Shown here piece after piece: positions 17,362-26,615 of a stretch of DNA of 41,619 bases. Both the position numbers and the translations under genes were made by a program. A model generated the notes under the pieces. It ran no database searches. It was given only the letters and a program-made list of their open reading frames with translations, and was not told the origin of the DNA. This stretch comes from Anabaena sp. FACHB-1237 (GTDB lineage: Bacteria > Cyanobacteriota > Cyanobacteriia > Cyanobacteriales > Nostocaceae): NCBI RefSeq assembly GCF_014696225.1, contig NZ_JACJPV010000013.1, forward strand, positions 64,001-105,619, in the 5' to 3' direction. Positions within the stretch are counted from its first letter, which is position 1. Each line of letters begins with the position of its first letter.

Positions 17362-19575
17362 ATGAAAAGAGAATTTGACTTTTTACCAGAACTACCTAAA
17401 TCATCACTTGATGATCGGAAATTTGCCGATTTAGTCGCAGAATGTTTATTACGTATTCCTCGTTATTGTCCTGAATGGACAAATCATAATCCTAGTGATC
17501 CTGGTGTAACTTTAATTGAATTATTTGCGTGGTTAACAGATCAAATGTTGCTACGTTTTAATCAAATTCCTCGTCTTAATTATATTGGGTTTTTAGAATT
17601 ATTAGGAATTAAATTACAAGCACCTGTACCAGCTAAATCTGAAGTTACATTTTATTTGACAACTTCTTTCTTAGAACAACATACCATTCCTGCTAACACA
17701 ATTATAGCTACAGAACGCACAGAAACAGAAGAGGCAATTGAATTTACTACTGATACAAATTTAGTAATTACACCACCAAAAATTAAACATTTATTAACAG
17801 CAACAACAAAAGAAATAACCAATTTTATAGATTTTAGTAATTGGACATCAGAAGCAGATGGGGCTGAATTGAGAGGAGGAAGCGAAACTAGAATATTTGA
17901 TGATACCCCTAACATTGGTAATTGTTTTTATGTCGTATTAAATAATGATCAAATAGCGGGTAATGTCATTGTTTTAAATATTAAAGCAAATGCAGGTACA
18001 CCTACAGGAATTAATCCTCAAAATCCTCCACGAAATTGGGAAGCATGGACAGGAGAAAAATGGGAAAATATCTTATTAAAAGAAAGTGATGATAATACCC
18101 AAGGATTTAGCTTTAATACCTTCAAAAAACAAGGAGGAAATCCCATTGAAGGTGGTGCTGATATTACTTTACATTTACCTTTAGATTTACCTGTAACCAA
18201 CTTTGAAGGTTATGAAGGAATGTGGATACGTTGTAGAGTTACAAAAGAAGGTGAGGAAATACCAGGATATTCTAATAGTCCAAGAATTATAGCGATCGCC
18301 ATTCGTGCCATTGGTGGTACAGTAAAAATTACCCAATCTACAGAAATTGAAAATGAAACTTTAGGCGAAAGTGATGGCACTCCAGGACAGAGTTTTCAAT
18401 TACAACAAAATCCCATTTTAACGCCAAAAAAAGACATTGAATATATTACAGTTATGCCTCCAGGAGAAGATGCAATTCCAGAAAATTGGCAACAAGTTGA
18501 TAATTTTAGCGATTCTAGAGAAAATGATCTTCATTATACCCTCGATTGTATTACTGGTAAAATTCAATTTGGTCCATTAATTAGAGAACCTTATCAAATT
18601 AAAGAATCTACCTGGAATCGTCAAAAATTACCAACAAATACAGAAGAAATTGACAACTCAGGAAAATTCAGTAAACGTCAATATGGTAAGGTTCCTCTTC
18701 GTGGTTCAACTATTACTATGGTTAAATATAGAACTGGAGGAGGAGAAAGAGGAAATGTGGCTAAAGGAACAATCAAAATTTGTAAATCAGCAGTTCCTTA
18801 TATCGAGAGAATTGAAAATCATCAACCTGCTAAAGATGGTACAAATGCAGAATCTTTAGAAGCTGCAATGATGCGAGTTCCCCAACAATTAAGAACACCT
18901 AACCGTGCAGTGACAGCCGAAGATTTTGAAACATTAGCTAGACGAGGATCAAAAGGAGCTATTGCTCGCACTCACTGTTTACCTGATCAACCTGGTACTG
19001 TTAAATTACTGTTAATTCCTCATGTTAATTTGGAAGTTATAGAAACAGGAATTGCACCAGAAAAATTTAATATCACAGATAATTTAAAAAAGGAAGTGGA
19101 AAATTATCTGGAAGAAAGACGACTATTAGGAATAAAAATTATCTATGATCAACCTAAATATTTAGGAATATGTACCCACACTAAAGTTTCTTTACAAAAA
19201 GAATACAAAAATGAAATAGCTAAGAAGGATATAAAGAACAAAATATTAATAGCTTTATATCAATTTCTCAATCCTATTAATGGCTATTTTGAACAACAAG
19301 GTTGGCCTTTTAATCACTCTGTGAATAAAGCAGATATTAAGAGATTATTACAAATTATTGAGGGGGTAGGAAAAATAGAATGGATTAAAATATATCCAAT
19401 AGATCCAATTATCCAAGATGGAAATATCACACAATGGCAGAAACGAGAAAAAGATGAAGAAGAAATTGATTTACAGCCTGATCAATTAATTTGTTCTTGG
19501 GATAAGACAACCTTAGATTCTAATGACAATGATAATCCTCAATTAGATTCTGCTCACAAAGTCTATTTTGATTAA
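17362..19575 (+). CDS. Baseplate J-like wedge protein (Afp11/gp6 type)
   Basis: 737 residues matching the 'putative baseplate assembly protein' family: the start FLPELPKSSLDDRKFADLVA, then WTNHNPSDPGVTLIELFAWL and IPRLNYIGFLELLGI; the core J region near 540-620 has RTPNRAVTAEDFETLARRG and ARTHCLPDQPGTVKLLLIP. It forms the main body of the baseplate wedges around the hub. The middle (about 160-500) holds the usual insert. Length is normal for injection-system versions. GAGG lies just before the ATG. Confidence 0.93.
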   Translation: MKREFDFLPELPKSSLDDRKFADLVAECLLRIPRYCPEWTNHNPSDPGVTLIELFAWLTDQMLLRFNQIPRLNYIGFLELLGIKLQAPVPAKSEVTFYLTTSFLEQHTIPANTIIATERTETEEAIEFTTDTNLVITPPKIKHLLTATTKEITNFIDFSNWTSEADGAELRGGSETRIFDDTPNIGNCFYVVLNNDQIAGNVIVLNIKANAGTPTGINPQNPPRNWEAWTGEKWENILLKESDDNTQGFSFNTFKKQGGNPIEGGADITLHLPLDLPVTNFEGYEGMWIRCRVTKEGEEIPGYSNSPRIIAIAIRAIGGTVKITQSTEIENETLGESDGTPGQSFQLQQNPILTPKKDIEYITVMPPGEDAIPENWQQVDNFSDSRENDLHYTLDCITGKIQFGPLIREPYQIKESTWNRQKLPTNTEEIDNSGKFSKRQYGKVPLRGSTITMVKYRTGGGERGNVAKGTIKICKSAVPYIERIENHQPAKDGTNAESLEAAMMRVPQQLRTPNRAVTAEDFETLARRGSKGAIARTHCLPDQPGTVKLLLIPHVNLEVIETGIAPEKFNITDNLKKEVENYLEERRLLGIKIIYDQPKYLGICTHTKVSLQKEYKNEIAKKDIKNKILIALYQFLNPINGYFEQQGWPFNHSVNKADIKRLLQIIEGVGKIEWIKIYPIDPIIQDGNITQWQKREKDEEEIDLQPDQLICSWDKTTLDSNDNDNPQLDSAHKVYFD

Positions 19576-19715
19576 CTTTTATGATCTAGCAGGATGCACC
19601 TTTTATGAGATACTTATGAAATCACAATTGATGAAAAAAAGCATAAGCCTAGCCATTAGCTGAATGCCGAATACTGACAATTTTTTGTAAGTTAGTTAAA
19701 TCAGGATAACATCTT

Positions 19716-20849
19716 ATGACCATAGCTCAACATAGAGAATATCTCAGTGTACAACTTACACCTATGAGAATCTCAGAAAATGCCCTAGATCAAATTAATA
19801 TTAATAATAATTATCAATCAGGGGCAATTATCACCACTGATGAAAGTGGAGAATTTAGTAATAAACAGCTAGTTCTCTATCCAGGAGAACCTAGTGAAAT
19901 GCTAATTCAACTAGAAAATGATAGTACAAAATATAGTTATGCCACCATAGCAATCAGAACAAACATACCTAACTCTTGGTGTAAGTTAATCATCACTGAA
20001 GAATTAGAAACTGTTAGTTATAATTTACCGACAAACTCTGATAATTCACCAGAAATCAGACCAAGAATAATAATTTATCCTCACAGTAAAAAGCAGATAT
20101 TGTTTAGTTGTACTGTACCTGAAGACTTTTTTGAATCTGAGAGAATTTGGCAGTTAGGTCAGTCTGGAAATTTAGATTATGTGTTAGATTATGCGGCAGA
20201 AATTAATATTAGTTATGGCTACCAAAATAGACCTATAACTATTTCTGATAGTTCTTCTGATATTCCAGAAATTACCCATGTCAGAACAGAAGAAGTCAAT
20301 CTTTATATTCGTCCTCGCAGTTTGTACCTCAATTTTTTACCTGACATTTATCGAGAAGTAGATTTTATTGGCCGCTTACTCAAAATTTTTGAAGAGACTT
20401 TTGAACCTGCTGTACAAATTTTAGATTCCCTGCATTTGTATTTAGATCCTCGCACAGCACCGGAAGCTCTTTTACCCTTTTTAGCTCATTGGGTAGGTTG
20501 GGAATTTATCCCTAATATTACTTCTGATCTTCAACGGTATCTCATTTATCGCGCTTTAGAAATTTATAGTTGGCGTGGTACAAAAAAAGGTTTAAGAGAC
20601 TATTTACATTTTTACACAGGTTTAGATGATGATTATATTAAGATTCAGGATGTGTTTGCAGAAGGTTTTCAAATCGGTCAAACTCACCTGGGTAGAACTT
20701 CTGTTGTCGGAGGAGGAAAACCTTATCATTTTGTTGTGCGGTTGTATCCAGAAAATGCTAATAGTATAGATGAAAAATTAGTGAGGAAAATCATTGAACA
20801 AGAAAAACCTGCTTTTTGCACTTATGAACTATATATTAAAGAAAGGTAG
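19716..20849 (+). CDS. Tail protein I-type baseplate component with N-terminal beta-sandwich
   Basis: 377 residues. The C-terminal half (about 195-377) is the phage tail I domain: YLNFLPDIYREVDFIGRLLKIF, then DPRTAPEALLPFLAHWVGWE, and SWRGTKKGLRDYLHFYTG. The N-terminal 190 residues are an added domain not needed by the classic family. Its pattern YPGEPSEMLIQLENDS, SWCKL, and PHSKKQILFSCTVPEDF recurs in the N-terminal domain of the WD40 membrane protein two genes downstream (IPREQPAIFDVDVSNNS, NWYRL, PPGSLRQFSIEIF.TPE). This suggests related beta-sandwich modules in two parts of the same machine. It follows the J gene after 140 bases and precedes the 430-aa gene by 57. Confidence 0.85.
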   Translation: MTIAQHREYLSVQLTPMRISENALDQININNNYQSGAIITTDESGEFSNKQLVLYPGEPSEMLIQLENDSTKYSYATIAIRTNIPNSWCKLIITEELETVSYNLPTNSDNSPEIRPRIIIYPHSKKQILFSCTVPEDFFESERIWQLGQSGNLDYVLDYAAEINISYGYQNRPITISDSSSDIPEITHVRTEEVNLYIRPRSLYLNFLPDIYREVDFIGRLLKIFEETFEPAVQILDSLHLYLDPRTAPEALLPFLAHWVGWEFIPNITSDLQRYLIYRALEIYSWRGTKKGLRDYLHFYTGLDDDYIKIQDVFAEGFQIGQTHLGRTSVVGGGKPYHFVVRLYPENANSIDEKLVRKIIEQEKPAFCTYELYIKER

Positions 20850-20906
20850 CCACTTCATCATATAAAATTAATCTGTAAAACCTTGTAAAATAACCGATAA
20901 AATCCT

Positions 20907-22199
20907 ATGACTAAACCCTGGACTCCTCCACAAATAGAACTTTTTCAACGTCTAAAAGTTCAAGACGGTACGTTAATAAATGAACAAAAGTGGAATATTG
21001 CTAATGACTATCATCGGCGGCGACAAAATATTCATTATCAATCTCTTAATTTAGGCGGTATTGTTTCTGGTTTAGATGTTAAATTGACATTTAAAGATAA
21101 TAGTTATTTTCTCATCTTTCAGTCAGGTATTGCCATTGATAGATATGGTAATTGTATTGTGGTAGAAAAAGCTAGAGGAAAGAAAATTAATAGTCAAGTA
21201 ACACCAGGAGAAAGTAAACTAGTTTATTTTGTCATTAATTATAAAGAACCCACCCTGAAAAATAAAGATGAGGAAATAATTACCGAACAATTTGAAATTA
21301 ATGAAAGAAGCGCACCACCTGATGAAACAGAATTAGAATTATGTAGAATTAAAATCACATCTAATAGAAATATTGCTATTGCCAAAGATGTGTTTAACCC
21401 CCAAGATAATGAATTAGATTTTCGTTATCGTCCTCAAGCAAGATGGCGATCGCATTCTACCATCCGCACTGCTATTTATCAAAATTCAGGCACATGGCAG
21501 GAAGTATTTAGCGATGATCTACCTACCTCTAATTTTTCTTATTTATTACAATCTCTAAATCATTTGTATCCATCTTTGCAATCTTTACAAAAAGGAGATT
21601 TTCATCAGATAAACTCTTTATTAGATTATGATTTAATTAACCTAACAGATCAACAATTTAATAACTTTAATGATGAAGAAATACGCATTATTGATCATTA
21701 TTTAGAAGCCGGATCGGTAATTTTAGTCCAACATCTAACAAATGCCATCAATATCCAGAAATTGATGTACAAGAAACAAGAAATTCAACAAAATTTAGCA
21801 GAATTAGAAACCATAGATGGTTATGAATATGAGTGCCAAATTCTCTGGGATGAACTACAATCAATTAATCAAACATTAGGACGAGAACTACAACAAATTG
21901 CTAATCATTATGATCATAAATTGAACACAGAACTACAATCTTTAGAATACCTAACAAATCACCCTTTACGCACAACTCCATTTTTATTTCATCAACTTCC
22001 TAGTATTAATAAACAAGGTATTTCCATATTAACGGATGGAGGTTTAGTCGTATTAATTGGTAATTTACCTTCAGCTTGGGGAATTAATGACAATAGATAT
22101 TTATCCAGAGATACCATTCGCAACGCCCAAGAATTAGGAATTAATATTTTACATTTTGCAGCACAAAGAAAACAATTAACTCAATTAGCAAAACAATAA
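20907..22199 (+). CDS. 430-aa fibre/baseplate-like CIS protein
   Basis: The N-terminal part (about 10-170) contains LNLGGIVSGLDVKL and FQSGIAIDRYGNCIVVEK, a beta-rich pattern seen in fibre- or baseplate-associated proteins of phage-tail-like loci. A helical, probably coiled-coil stretch (about 270-360, LMYKKQEIQQNLAELETI and onwards) follows, and the last 80 residues contain GISILTDGGLVVLIGN and SAWGINDNRYLSRDTI, resembling DUF4159-like sequence. I cannot name it firmly. Only seven bases separate it from the next gene, so the products probably act together on the baseplate or fibre side. Confidence 0.6.
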   Translation: MTKPWTPPQIELFQRLKVQDGTLINEQKWNIANDYHRRRQNIHYQSLNLGGIVSGLDVKLTFKDNSYFLIFQSGIAIDRYGNCIVVEKARGKKINSQVTPGESKLVYFVINYKEPTLKNKDEEIITEQFEINERSAPPDETELELCRIKITSNRNIAIAKDVFNPQDNELDFRYRPQARWRSHSTIRTAIYQNSGTWQEVFSDDLPTSNFSYLLQSLNHLYPSLQSLQKGDFHQINSLLDYDLINLTDQQFNNFNDEEIRIIDHYLEAGSVILVQHLTNAINIQKLMYKKQEIQQNLAELETIDGYEYECQILWDELQSINQTLGRELQQIANHYDHKLNTELQSLEYLTNHPLRTTPFLFHQLPSINKQGISILTDGGLVVLIGNLPSAWGINDNRYLSRDTIRNAQELGINILHFAAQRKQLTQLAKQ

Positions 22200-22206
22200 G
22201 GATAAT

Positions 22207-24411
22207 ATGCCACAAATTAATATTATTGATGTTAAGTGCCAACAACCAACATTAATTCCCAGAGAACAACCTGCCATTTTTGATGTAGATGTTAGTAATA
22301 ATAGTGATGATTATGCTGATATTCAATTACGGTTAAAGGTGAATTTTGAGAACTCCAACCCCTCAGAAAACTGGTATCGTCTGACTCCAGAAGTCAGTAG
22401 TTTAATTCCTCCAGGAAGTCTGAGACAATTTTCTATAGAAATTTTTGATACTCCTGAATCTGGCTTTGTTGGAGCAACAAATATTACAGTAGAAGCACTT
22501 TCTGTAGCTGCACCAAGTGAACCCAGTAGAGTAGGAATTACTGTCAATGTTCAACCCACAACTCGTCTTGAACCTGTAAAAATAGAGTTGATTACTTCAG
22601 AAATTGAACAAGCACCAGATGGAGAATTTAAGATATCTGTCAAACTAGAAAATCCTAACCAGACAAGCGTTGATACTAATTTGAAAATATCAGGTTTAAA
22701 TATTACTTGGTTGGAAAATAATCAACATATATTATCTCTAAAATTAGAACGCGGAGAACAAAAAATACAGGATTTTTGCTTAAAGTTACCAGGCTATAAT
22801 CAAGTTGTAGCCAAAGACTATCTATTTACAGTGGAAGCCAGTCATGCAACTCATATAAATAGTGAAAAATCCACTGCTAGTGGTAAATTACTGATTACAC
22901 CTCAAGGCAGTTTGGATTTAATTGTTAATCCGCAAAAAATACAGGAAATTACTGCTAAGTCATTGAGTAGATTTTGGTTAGCTAATAATATTATTTATCA
23001 AGTAATTTTAGCTAACACAAGTAATGTTTACGAAGATGTCAGCATAGCAGAAATTCCCAGTGGGAAGAAACCAGAATGTAATTTTACAGTAATTCCTGAA
23101 ACCACAACATTAGAACCTGGAAAAATCAAAGATGATGTAGAATTAACGGTAAATACTCAGAGACATTGGCTAGGAAAACCTAAGAAAATCGAGCGAATTA
23201 TTAAAGCTATTTGGTCCAAAACCCAAGATTTAAAAGTTATTGATGAACAAAAAATTGAATTAGTAATTAAGCCTATTATTCCTTATTGGTTGCAAATAGG
23301 AGGAATAGGATTATTATTATGTTTATTTTGGTGGATATTATTTAAACCACCAACAAAGCACGCAAAAGCGGTTAATTCTGTACAGTTTAATGGTACGGGA
23401 GAAACTATTATTAGTGGTTCTGATGATCAGACTATCATTAATTGGCGCGTGAGTGGTTTTAATGCTTTTAAATTTTGGGCTAACCCGAAAATTAGCCAAA
23501 TGGGTTATCAAGATAAAAGTATTCGCAGCGTACGTATTAAACCTGTGGATAATAATTTGGTAGCTGTGGCTTTAGAAAATGGAGAAATGCAAGTTTGGGA
23601 CTTATTAAGTCATAGTAAAATACCTAAATATTGTTTTTCTGCAACAAAGGATAATCGAGTATTTGGTTTAGAATTTAGTCGTGATTCTCGATATTTATTC
23701 AGTGGCCATGGTAGTGGATTAGTCTATCAATGGGATTTACAAAAGATACGTAATTATAATTGTGGCATAAATCAAGATTCTGATAGCACTAAAAATCAGG
23801 TACAACCTCTGAAAATTAATCGTATAAATTTTGGGATAGAATCTCTCAAATTAGTAGGTGAAGATAATAGAAATTTAGCGATCGCTGGCCGTTATAATCA
23901 ATTAGTAATCTGGAATTTTGACAATAATATGATTAAAAAAGTCACATATCCCCAAGGAGGACAAAATAATTATATTACTAGTTTAGCGATCGCCGAATCT
24001 CAACCGAATTTATTGTTTACCAGTGACAACCAAGGAAAAATTCACGTTATAGATATAACAGACTGTTTAGAAGGAAATAACTCTACTTGCGGCACAATCA
24101 AATATACCTGGGAGAATGTCAATAATGCCAATAATCAACAACCTGTTAATGCTGTAAATAGTCTAGCAGTAAGCGATAATGCTTGTTATTTAGCTGCGGG
24201 AACACAGGATGGAAAAGTGATATTTTGGACACTAACTCAAGAACGTAAACTAGTTGGTAAAGGTAAAGAAATTGATCATGGTGATCAAATATCTAGTGTA
24301 GATATTAAAATAGTTGGTAATGATGTATTAATTGTCAGTGGTAGTAAAGATAGCTGGGTAAGATTAAAACGAGAAAAAAGATTGTCAGAATCTGGTTGCG
24401 CTCAACAGTAA
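22207..24411 (+). CDS. CIS membrane protein: beta-sandwich domains, one transmembrane helix, WD40 propeller
   Basis: 734 residues. Residues 1-355 are beta-rich, about three Ig-like domains, the first related to the tail-I extension. One hydrophobic helix (about 359-380, IGGIGLLLCLFWWILF) follows, then about seven WD40-type repeats: VNSVQFNGTGETIISGSDD, VRIKPVDNNLVAVALENGE, FSRDSRYLFSGHGSG, NLAIAGRYNQLVIWNF, NLLFTSDNQGKIHVID, NACYLAAGTQDGKVIFW and VLIVSGSKDSWVRL. There is no signal peptide. It is cotranscribed with baseplate genes (7-base gap, AAGGAT ribosome binding site). Cyanobacterial systems of this type are anchored in thylakoid membranes through extended fibre and baseplate components, so this is the best membrane-anchor candidate here. 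The role is inferred. Confidence 0.75.
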   Translation: MPQINIIDVKCQQPTLIPREQPAIFDVDVSNNSDDYADIQLRLKVNFENSNPSENWYRLTPEVSSLIPPGSLRQFSIEIFDTPESGFVGATNITVEALSVAAPSEPSRVGITVNVQPTTRLEPVKIELITSEIEQAPDGEFKISVKLENPNQTSVDTNLKISGLNITWLENNQHILSLKLERGEQKIQDFCLKLPGYNQVVAKDYLFTVEASHATHINSEKSTASGKLLITPQGSLDLIVNPQKIQEITAKSLSRFWLANNIIYQVILANTSNVYEDVSIAEIPSGKKPECNFTVIPETTTLEPGKIKDDVELTVNTQRHWLGKPKKIERIIKAIWSKTQDLKVIDEQKIELVIKPIIPYWLQIGGIGLLLCLFWWILFKPPTKHAKAVNSVQFNGTGETIISGSDDQTIINWRVSGFNAFKFWANPKISQMGYQDKSIRSVRIKPVDNNLVAVALENGEMQVWDLLSHSKIPKYCFSATKDNRVFGLEFSRDSRYLFSGHGSGLVYQWDLQKIRNYNCGINQDSDSTKNQVQPLKINRINFGIESLKLVGEDNRNLAIAGRYNQLVIWNFDNNMIKKVTYPQGGQNNYITSLAIAESQPNLLFTSDNQGKIHVIDITDCLEGNNSTCGTIKYTWENVNNANNQQPVNAVNSLAVSDNACYLAAGTQDGKVIFWTLTQERKLVGKGKEIDHGDQISSVDIKIVGNDVLIVSGSKDSWVRLKREKRLSESGCAQQ

Positions 24412-24446
24412 AATCAGCTATAACTAGAATTAGTATTAGTAAGTAA

Positions 24447-24482
24447 TAGATCCCTAACTTCATTCCAGAAATATGGGATCTT
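24447..24482. terminator. Hairpin between convergent CIS and DUF928 genes
   Basis: AGATCCC (24448-24454) and GGGATCT (24475-24481) form a stem with a 20-base loop, about 36 bases after the WD40 gene stop and 18 before the end of the convergent DUF928 gene. It could serve both strands. Confidence 0.5.
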
Positions 24483-24499
24483 AATTACAGAGAATTATA

Positions 24500-25453
24500 T
24501 TAATTTTGGTTAACTATTTCAACATCAGTAATTATAGCATTACCAATGATCGTTTTCTCAGGAATATTTTTGAGATTATCACTTAATAAATCTTTCCAGT
24601 CTTGCTGTAAATTACTATTTTGGGGGTTATTTTTTAATAATTCAGCGAGACTACTTACCGCAGAATACCAAATACCATTTGTTAAATAAACTGATGGCTG
24701 TTGAGTTTTATTGACTTTTGTTAACTCATTCGCAAGAATAGTATTAGGATCGATATCTTGTACCATAGCATTAGCATCTAACTGACGAACCAAAGGAATA
24801 TTAGGATCAACTCTATGAATTAAACCACTAATTTCTCCGTTTCTTGTTTGTTCACAAAATGTAATATTCCACTTATAAGTATGAGATTCACCAATTTTTA
24901 ATTCTGGTAAATTTGTTTTATTTGCTATATTCGCAAGATCCAGTATAACTATACCACCTTTATATTTTGTTGGTGGTAATTTTATATTGGCATAATAAAT
25001 GCGCTTGGGAATTTCATTACCATTTTCATCAAATGTTCTCAACCCAAAAGTTGCAGTTTCAGTAGAATTTTGAGGTAGATAAAATAGCACTGTTGGATGA
25101 GGAGAAGTAGTCAATTCTACGTTAGGCTTAGAAAGATTATCAGAACTTTTTACTCCTGAATTTGATACATTAGAAGGTATTAACGCCATAATATTCTCTA
25201 CAGCTTTATTTTTATCATCACTGCTACAACCACGCACTGCTGCTGAGGTAGTAAATCTACCAGGAGGAGCTTTTACTTTTAGACGATTAAATTTAAACCT
25301 TCTTAATCGCGCTAATAAAAAACTCTCACTTTTGTCAATATTACTAGAACCTAATTGGTCTGTTTTAGCTATTGTAGCTGGTAAGATAGTACCCATCATT
25401 AATAGTACAAGCGCGAGTACACCTAAATTACCATGAAACTTAGATAATTTCAT
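24500..25453 (-). CDS. DUF928 family protein with signal peptide
   Basis: 317 residues. The N-terminus is a signal peptide (basic KLSKFHGN, hydrophobic LGVLALVLLMMGTILP, then a likely cleavage near TIAKTDQ). The body matches the cyanobacterial DUF928 family: the RGCS region, then HPTVLFYLPQNSTETATFGL and GESHTYKWNITFCEQTR and GIWYSAVSSLAELL. Its role is unknown; members are predicted periplasmic. It is antisense within the injection-system locus, splitting baseplate and tube/hub blocks, and may be an insertion into the cluster. Confidence 0.85.
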   Translation of the reverse strand: MKLSKFHGNLGVLALVLLMMGTILPATIAKTDQLGSSNIDKSESFLLARLRRFKFNRLKVKAPPGRFTTSAAVRGCSSDDKNKAVENIMALIPSNVSNSGVKSSDNLSKPNVELTTSPHPTVLFYLPQNSTETATFGLRTFDENGNEIPKRIYYANIKLPPTKYKGGIVILDLANIANKTNLPELKIGESHTYKWNITFCEQTRNGEISGLIHRVDPNIPLVRQLDANAMVQDIDPNTILANELTKVNKTQQPSVYLTNGIWYSAVSSLAELLKNNPQNSNLQQDWKDLLSDNLKNIPEKTIIGNAIITDVEIVNQN

Positions 25454-25709
25454 ACACTTTTCCTTTAAGTATTTTAATTTTCTTGTTACCTACTGTCACT
25501 TGGATAGAGTTTGACAGAGTGTAAATATAACTACCCAAGGACAATAGAGTCTTCCAAAATATATTATAAAATTTTTGGATATAATTTTTGAGTTTTTCCT
25601 TGAGACTGTGTGGCATTTTTTAACAAAGTTTTGCAAAGTTGAGGATCAAATAGAGACTAAAGAGTACCGAAAACGGTATAATCAAACTAGTAGATTTACC
25701 AAAACAGTG

Positions 25710-26000
25710 ATGTTATCTCCATCAGGAACAGAAAACCCCAAAATTGAACCAGGAATAGAGTCATCCCTACAACCGATGGGAGATTTAAGTACCATTGTGG
25801 GGTATGCTGGAAACATGAATATTCTCAGTAGTGAAATAAAAAGTAACAATTCCGATAGCAATAAACCTGATCGTAATAAATTGTTAAAATTAGCAACAAA
25901 AATTTTAGATAACCCACAAATGCAAATTCTGTTAGGAAACCGTGTTTATGAATTGATGCAAGAAGATTTATACTATCAGGAACAACGTAACCTCACATAG
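25710..26000 (+). CDS. Small protein upstream of the CIS tube gene, unknown function
   Basis: From ATG 25710 (MLSPSGTENPKIEPG) it is 96 residues; the frame is open back to a TTG at 25575, but that extension looks unlike a protein start. The N-terminal part is low in structure; the C-terminal part is helical (KLLKLATKILDNPQMQILLGNRVYELMQEDLYYQ). It is 89 bases before the tube gene on the same strand. It may be the counterpart of the small unassigned proteins near tube genes in other systems. I do not recognise it by name. Confidence 0.6.
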   Translation: MLSPSGTENPKIEPGIESSLQPMGDLSTIVGYAGNMNILSSEIKSNNSDSNKPDRNKLLKLATKILDNPQMQILLGNRVYELMQEDLYYQEQRNLT

Positions 26001-26089
26001 AATATACACATAAAATATATGTACTACAAAACAGATGTACTCCAGAAAAACATTAAATCAAGATTAAGTTAATTAAGTGGAGGTAGAAA

Positions 26090-26527
26090 ATGAATGGTAA
26101 TGATTATGGCATGAATTACGTAACAGCTAACAGATTTTATGTAGAAATTGATAGTACAATTCGTGCATCTTTTACAGAATGTTCAGGTTTAGGAGTAAGT
26201 ATAGAGAAAGATACATATTTAGAAGGGGGAATGAATAATAAACAGTATATTTTGATGAAAGCAGCCAAATTTAGTGATGTTACTCTTAAACGTGGAATTA
26301 CAGATGATTTAGAATTTTGGAAGTGGATAAATCAAGTTTTAGATGGTACAAGAAAACGGTATGATGTTGGGATTATTTTATTTAATCAAGCTGGGGAAAG
26401 AATGCAAACCTGGAGATTAATACAAGCCATTCCAGTGGGTTGGAAAGCACCATCATTACAAGCAAGTGCTAATAATGTTGCGATAGAAGAATTGAGTTTA
26501 GCTTATGAGAGATTGGACGTGAAATAA
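26090..26527 (+). CDS. gp19-like tail tube protein (Afp1/Afp5 type)
   Basis: 145 residues typical of T4 gp19-like tube proteins: NRFYVEIDSTIRASFTECSG, then KFSDVTLKRGITDDLEFWKW and WRLIQAIPVGWKAPSLQAS and VAIEELSLAYERL. It forms hexameric rings of the inner tube. AGG precedes the ATG at good distance. It is the only tube-type gene in the window, where related loci often have two or three, and no sheath gene precedes it. Confidence 0.93.
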   Translation: MNGNDYGMNYVTANRFYVEIDSTIRASFTECSGLGVSIEKDTYLEGGMNNKQYILMKAAKFSDVTLKRGITDDLEFWKWINQVLDGTRKRYDVGIILFNQAGERMQTWRLIQAIPVGWKAPSLQASANNVAIEELSLAYERLDVK

Positions 26528-26615
26528 ATTATTATTATTGATAATGAACATCAATAATAATAGAATTAACTTAATTGAATTTATCATATATTTTCACAAG
26601 AATCAGGGGAAAATA

